64,000 nucleotides of DNA from an uncultured Lachnospiraceae bacterium. Lineage in GTDB: Bacteria; Bacillota; Clostridia; Lachnospirales; Lachnospiraceae. Location of the stretch: positions 1 to 64,000 of the forward strand of contig CAMUXE010000004.1 in NCBI GenBank assembly GCA_947164605.1, given 5' to 3'. This document shows positions 60,784 to 64,000 of the stretch, piece by piece. The stretch's first letter is position 1; each line of letters opens with the position of its first letter. The notes under the pieces were generated by a model that saw nothing but the letters and a program-made list of their open reading frames with translations, made no database searches and was not told where the DNA came from. The translations under genes and the position numbers were made by a program.

Positions 60784-61758
60784 ATGGCTAAAGAAATTAA
60801 AAAAATTGGTGTACTTACCAGTGGTGGAGATGCTCCAGGAATGAATGCTGCAATCCGTGCGGTTGTAAGAACTGCACTTGCAAAGGGAATGGAAGTTGTG
60901 GGAATTGAGAAGGGCTACAATGGACTTCTCAATGAGGAATTCCGCCCTATGGATAAGCACAGCGTTTCAGATATCATCCAGCGCGGTGGCACTATTCTTT
61001 ATACAGCTAGATGTCTTGAGTTTATGTCAGATGAGGGCGTTCGCAAGGGCGCTGAAATCTGTAGAAAGCATGGTATCGATGGCATGGTTGTTATCGGAGG
61101 TGATGGTTCATTTAGAGGTGCAAGAGACCTTGCCAACGAGGGAATAAATACAATCGGCGTACCAGGCACAATCGATTTGGATGTAGCATGCTCAGATTAT
61201 ACAATCGGATTTGATACAGCGGTAAATACTGCACTTGAGGCTATTGATAAGATTAGAGATACTTCTACATCACATGAGAGATGTTCGATTATCGAGGTAA
61301 TGGGCAGACATGCGGGATATATTGCCCTTTGGTGTGGTATAGGATGTGGAGCTGAAGATATTCTTCTTCCTGAAAAGTATGACAATGATGAGCAGGAACT
61401 TATCAATCATATTATTGATGGCAGAAAAAAGGGAAAGAAGCACCATCTTATTATCAATGCTGAGGGTATAGGCCACTCAGAGAGCATGGCTAGAAGAATT
61501 GAGGCTGCCACAGGTATTGAGACTAGAGCAACTATCTTGGGCTATATGCAGAGAGGTGGTTCTCCAACTTGTACAGATAGAGTTTATGCTTCAATGATGG
61601 GCTCTTATGCGGTTGAACTCTTGTCAGAAGGAAAGAGCAATCGAGTTGTAGCTCACAGCAAGGGCAAGTTTGTTGATTTTGATATCAATGAGGCTCTTGA
61701 AATGAAGAAAAATATTGATGAATATGAATTCTTAGTAGGAGAGCTTCTTTCAAAGTAA
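60784..61758 (+). CDS. pfkA: ATP-dependent 6-phosphofructokinase
   Basis: The 324-residue enzyme phosphorylates fructose 6-phosphate. GVLTSGGDAPGMNAAIRAVV and GGDGSFRGA (glycine at the position that separates ATP-type from PPi-type enzymes) support the ATP-dependent class. The catalytic loop reads PGTIDLD where most bacterial enzymes have PGTIDND; both Asp are kept, but Asn is replaced by Leu. EVMGRHAGYIALW and GYMQRGGSPT are present. AAAGGAGAG precedes the ATG. The TrmH-type gene follows at 4 bp. Confidence 0.95.
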   Translation: MAKEIKKIGVLTSGGDAPGMNAAIRAVVRTALAKGMEVVGIEKGYNGLLNEEFRPMDKHSVSDIIQRGGTILYTARCLEFMSDEGVRKGAEICRKHGIDGMVVIGGDGSFRGARDLANEGINTIGVPGTIDLDVACSDYTIGFDTAVNTALEAIDKIRDTSTSHERCSIIEVMGRHAGYIALWCGIGCGAEDILLPEKYDNDEQELINHIIDGRKKGKKHHLIINAEGIGHSESMARRIEAATGIETRATILGYMQRGGSPTCTDRVYASMMGSYAVELLSEGKSNRVVAHSKGKFVDFDINEALEMKKNIDEYEFLVGELLSK

Positions 61759-61762
61759 AATT

Positions 61763-62545
61763 ATGATAACAAGTTCAACTAACAAAAAGATAAAAAGAGT
61801 TATAGAGTTAAGAGATAAGGCTAAAGCCAGAAACAAAGAAGGTGTCTTTGTCGCTGAGGGAGTAAGACTGGTATCTGAGATACCCAGTCAGCTGATAGAA
61901 GAAGTCTATATATCCCAGTCATATGAGGAAGAGTTTGAGTATTCTGATCTGAGGCTTAAGTTGGGAGTCAAGGCTGAAACTGTGACTGACGATGTCTTTA
62001 AGAAAATGGCTGATACCAAGACTCCACAAGGGATTCTTGCCCTTGTTAAAAAACCTCAAGCTAAACTTTATGATTTATTTAATAATGATAAGCCATTAGT
62101 TATTATTTTGGAAAATTTACAAGATCCTGGTAATCTTGGAACTATCATCAGAATGAGCGAAGCGGCCGGTGTGTCTATGATTGTGATGAGTCACGACTGT
62201 GTTGACGCATTTTCCCCAAAAGTAGTAAGAGCTACAATGGGTTCACTTTTTAGACTTCCTCTGTTCTTTACAGATAATCTTTTGGCAACAATGGATGAGC
62301 TCCAAAATAAAGGTCTTAAGATTTATGCAGCCCACTTAAAAGGCTTAAGTGATTACTCTGAATGCGACTATAGAGAGCCTAGCGCTTTTGTTATTGGCAA
62401 TGAGGGAAATGGAATTACTGAACAAACCGCTGCTAAATGTGACAAATTGATTAAGATTCCAATGGCTGGAAAAGTTGAGAGCTTAAATGCAGCAATCGCT
62501 TGTACTGTCTTGGCTTACGAGGCTTTTAGACAGAGGAAATCCTAG
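61763..62545 (+). CDS. TrmH/SpoU-family RNA methyltransferase
   Basis: The 260-residue enzyme has an N-terminal substrate-binding domain (KRVIELRDKAKARNKEGVFVAEGVRLV) and a C-terminal SPOUT knot domain: LENLQDPGNLGTIIRMSEAAG, FVIGNEGNGITEQ and IPMAGKVESLNAAIACTVLAYE, the three SpoU motifs. It should 2'-O-methylate rRNA or tRNA ribose; the target is not clear. It follows pfkA by four bases. Confidence 0.93.
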   Translation: MITSSTNKKIKRVIELRDKAKARNKEGVFVAEGVRLVSEIPSQLIEEVYISQSYEEEFEYSDLRLKLGVKAETVTDDVFKKMADTKTPQGILALVKKPQAKLYDLFNNDKPLVIILENLQDPGNLGTIIRMSEAAGVSMIVMSHDCVDAFSPKVVRATMGSLFRLPLFFTDNLLATMDELQNKGLKIYAAHLKGLSDYSECDYREPSAFVIGNEGNGITEQTAAKCDKLIKIPMAGKVESLNAAIACTVLAYEAFRQRKS

Positions 62546-62551
62546 CTCGAT

Positions 62552-62581
62552 TTGACAAATCATAGTTAACCTTGCTATAAT
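62552..62581 (+). promoter_or_regulatory. Strong promoter of the cell-wall hydrolase gene
   Basis: Perfect TTGACA (62552-62557), 18 bp, perfect TATAAT (62576-62581). The leader of about 90 bases contains TGTAACA twice (around 62586-62604) and a small GGCA/TGCC hairpin. Confidence 0.8.
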
Positions 62582-62679
62582 CATTTTGTAACAAATATGT
62601 AACAATTAATCGGGAGCAAGAATCCTGAGCTTACATGTTTGTTATAAAAGGCATTACCAGTGCCGGAAAGGGATTTACT

Positions 62680-63903
62680 ATGAAACTTATCAGTAGGAAA
62701 GCCATGGCTTGCTACTTGAGTGCAATCACAGCAACAAGTTTATCTTGTGCGGTTGTTCTTGGAGCATATGGAAATGGCGCTACTACCGGAGAGCAACAAG
62801 TAACATTAAAAGCAAGTGCAGAATTTAGTACTCTTGCCTTAAAGCAGAAATCCTTACAGGGAGATGTGAAGGCTTTGGAGTCTGAATATGTACAAGAAGA
62901 ACAAGAAGAGTTTGACATCTATCATAATATTGCAATCTCAATTGCAGATCCTTATGTTGAAATGTTTAGCTCTAGTGCAGCAACAGTAAGATGCGGAAGA
63001 CTTTATGATAACTCAGTTGTCTACGTAATTGAAGTCGGCAAGGCGATGAGCAAGGTTACATCGGGAGATGTGACAGGTTATGTCCTTAACAGCAACTTAT
63101 GTTTCGATGATGAGGCTAAAGACCTTAACAGTGATACTGATCTCGCAGCAGTTATAACAAGTGCTACAGCAAGTATCTATGGTTCGTCCAATGAGCTTAA
63201 GGTAATAAAGGAAGCTAGTAATGGAGAAGAGTTCAATCCTATTGGACGTACTGAAGATTACATAATTGTCGATGTTGATGGAACTAAGGGCTATATCAAG
63301 AACAGTGATGTGAGCATCAACTTTGGTCTTGATTATGCAATAACAGAGGCTGAGGTAAGAGAGATTGAGGCTAGAGAAGCTGAGGAAGCAGCTAGGATAG
63401 CCGAAGAAGAGAGATTAAGACAAGAAGAGGAAGAGAGAGCTAGACAGGAAGAGGAAGCTAGACAGGCTAAAATCGCTGCAGCCTTCAACAATGTTGGAGT
63501 GAGCTATAACAGTGGAATGTCTGTTAGTTCTGACGAAGCTTGGTTACTCGCTTGTGTAATCGACTGGGAAGCTTCTGGTGAGCCTTACGAAGGTAAGCTT
63601 GCAGTAGCTAATGTTATTCTTAACAGAGTGAGAAGTCCAAGATTTGGAAATACAATCGCAAGTGTTGTATATGCTAAATCACAGTTCTCAGGAGTTTCGG
63701 ATGGCAATGGAGGTCCTAGTTCAAGATTTGAATCTCGAATCGCAAATGGCCCATGGTCAAGTGACAGTTTAAGAGCCGCTTCTGAGGCCTTATCAGGAGT
63801 AAACAATATCGGATCTTACACTTCATTCAGGGCAACAAGTATTGCTAATTTAGCTTCATACAGCAGCTATACAATCATTGGGAATCATTGCTTTTTTGCC
63901 TAA
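62680..63903 (+). CDS. Secreted cell-wall hydrolase (SleB/Hydrolase_2 type)
   Basis: The 407-residue exported protein has a signal peptide (KLISRKAMACYLSAITATSLSCAVVLGAYG), two SH3-like segments (~80-215), a charged helical linker (EAREAEEAARIAEEERLRQ, ~230-265) and a C-terminal Hydrolase_2 domain from ~283: DEAWLLACVIDWEASGEPYEGKLAVANVILNRV with a catalytic Glu. The domain is shared with SleB/CwlJ cortex hydrolases, but no spore-specific evidence is seen here. The start at 62680 follows GGAAAGGG. Confidence 0.9.
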   Translation: MKLISRKAMACYLSAITATSLSCAVVLGAYGNGATTGEQQVTLKASAEFSTLALKQKSLQGDVKALESEYVQEEQEEFDIYHNIAISIADPYVEMFSSSAATVRCGRLYDNSVVYVIEVGKAMSKVTSGDVTGYVLNSNLCFDDEAKDLNSDTDLAAVITSATASIYGSSNELKVIKEASNGEEFNPIGRTEDYIIVDVDGTKGYIKNSDVSINFGLDYAITEAEVREIEAREAEEAARIAEEERLRQEEEERARQEEEARQAKIAAAFNNVGVSYNSGMSVSSDEAWLLACVIDWEASGEPYEGKLAVANVILNRVRSPRFGNTIASVVYAKSQFSGVSDGNGGPSSRFESRIANGPWSSDSLRAASEALSGVNNIGSYTSFRATSIANLASYSSYTIIGNHCFFA

Positions 63904-63936
63904 TTGATTAATAGCTAATATATATAAGGTTTATGA

Positions 63937-63968
63937 GACTGCAGGAAAAATCCTGCAGTCTTTTATAT
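63937..63968 (+). terminator. Intrinsic terminator of the cell-wall hydrolase gene
   Basis: GACTGCAGGA pairs perfectly with TCCTGCAGTC across a short loop, followed by TTTTATATTT. Confidence 0.9.
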
Positions 63969-64000
63969 TTCTTTTAAGAAGATTATGCATAATCTTCTAT

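Noticed and set aside
62582-62679. ydaO-type cyclic di-AMP riboswitch before the cell-wall hydrolase gene
   Set aside because: The leader is too short and I cannot see the conserved pseudo-symmetric arms. Only a small hairpin and two TGTAACA boxes are visible.

Overview
The window looks like a chromosomal segment of a low-GC, anaerobic, Gram-positive bacterium of the Clostridia, most likely family Lachnospiraceae (genus inferred only loosely; a pectin-degrading, motile Lachnospira- or Butyrivibrio-like organism would fit). The basis is gene content: a cell-wall-anchored pectinesterase with a sortase signal, a flagellin lysine N-methylase and a chemotaxis receptor, FtsH, HtpG with CIRCE operators, an AroE-AroK fusion, a DUF5721 gene, and a TnpX/TnpW-type mobile element. 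Chromosomal genes use AGA almost exclusively for arginine and are AT-rich. The first 8 kb is richer in GC and uses CGT/CGC/CGG freely.

Region 1 (1-8.1 kb) is part of an integrative or mobilizable element. It holds a truncated RepA_N gene, a hairpin that may be an origin of transfer, a MobA/MobL relaxase split by an in-frame amber codon, TnpW, an ImmR-like repressor with an ImmA-like metalloprotease, a highly folded non-coding segment, a tight four-gene cargo cassette (DUF4417 plus three unrecognised genes), a large serine recombinase and a small accessory protein. Region 2 (8.1-12.4 kb) holds an AlbA_2/ATPase-type regulator framed by direct repeats, then a decay zone of broken genes (DUF6033, SGNH hydrolase, acyltransferase 3, DUF1016 nuclease).

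Region 3 (12.5-26.2 kb) carries a SulP transporter, an amino-acid ABC transporter on the minus strand whose leader is an array of 16-bp repeats, the large pectinesterase, two tandem Gfo/Idh/MocA oxidoreductases and a membrane-fused spermidine-synthase-like protein. Region 4 (26.3-40.5 kb) is mostly housekeeping: trpS, nrdR, a YqeG phosphatase, a lactonase, aroE-aroK/aroQ, efp, tRNA-Gly, DUF5721, htpG, lepB, tRNA-Thr, a rhomboid protease, a dihydrouridine synthase, a GH30 glycosidase and purC.

Region 5 (40.6-64 kb) holds an SbcD-like/SbcC-like pair with altered catalytic motifs, hom, a PrsW-type protease, nth, a cysteine-cluster protein, lgt, a stand-alone mraY, a fliB-type methylase, an Sfp-type transferase, a chemotaxis receptor, ftsH with an unusual Asn/Gln/Gly-rich N-terminus, dnaE, pfkA, a TrmH-type rRNA methylase and a secreted cell-wall hydrolase.

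Two themes cut across regions. Short tandem repeats (10-36 bp units, each locus with its own unit) sit in many intergenic spaces. Several conserved proteins carry low-complexity tails (poly-Asp in LepB, Asn/Gln/Gly/Pro in FtsH, Gln/Ala in the SMC-like ATPase). The best candidates for undescribed biology are the cargo cassette with its neighbouring folded segment and inverted ends (3.1-5.35 kb), and the degenerate SbcD/SbcC-like pair.
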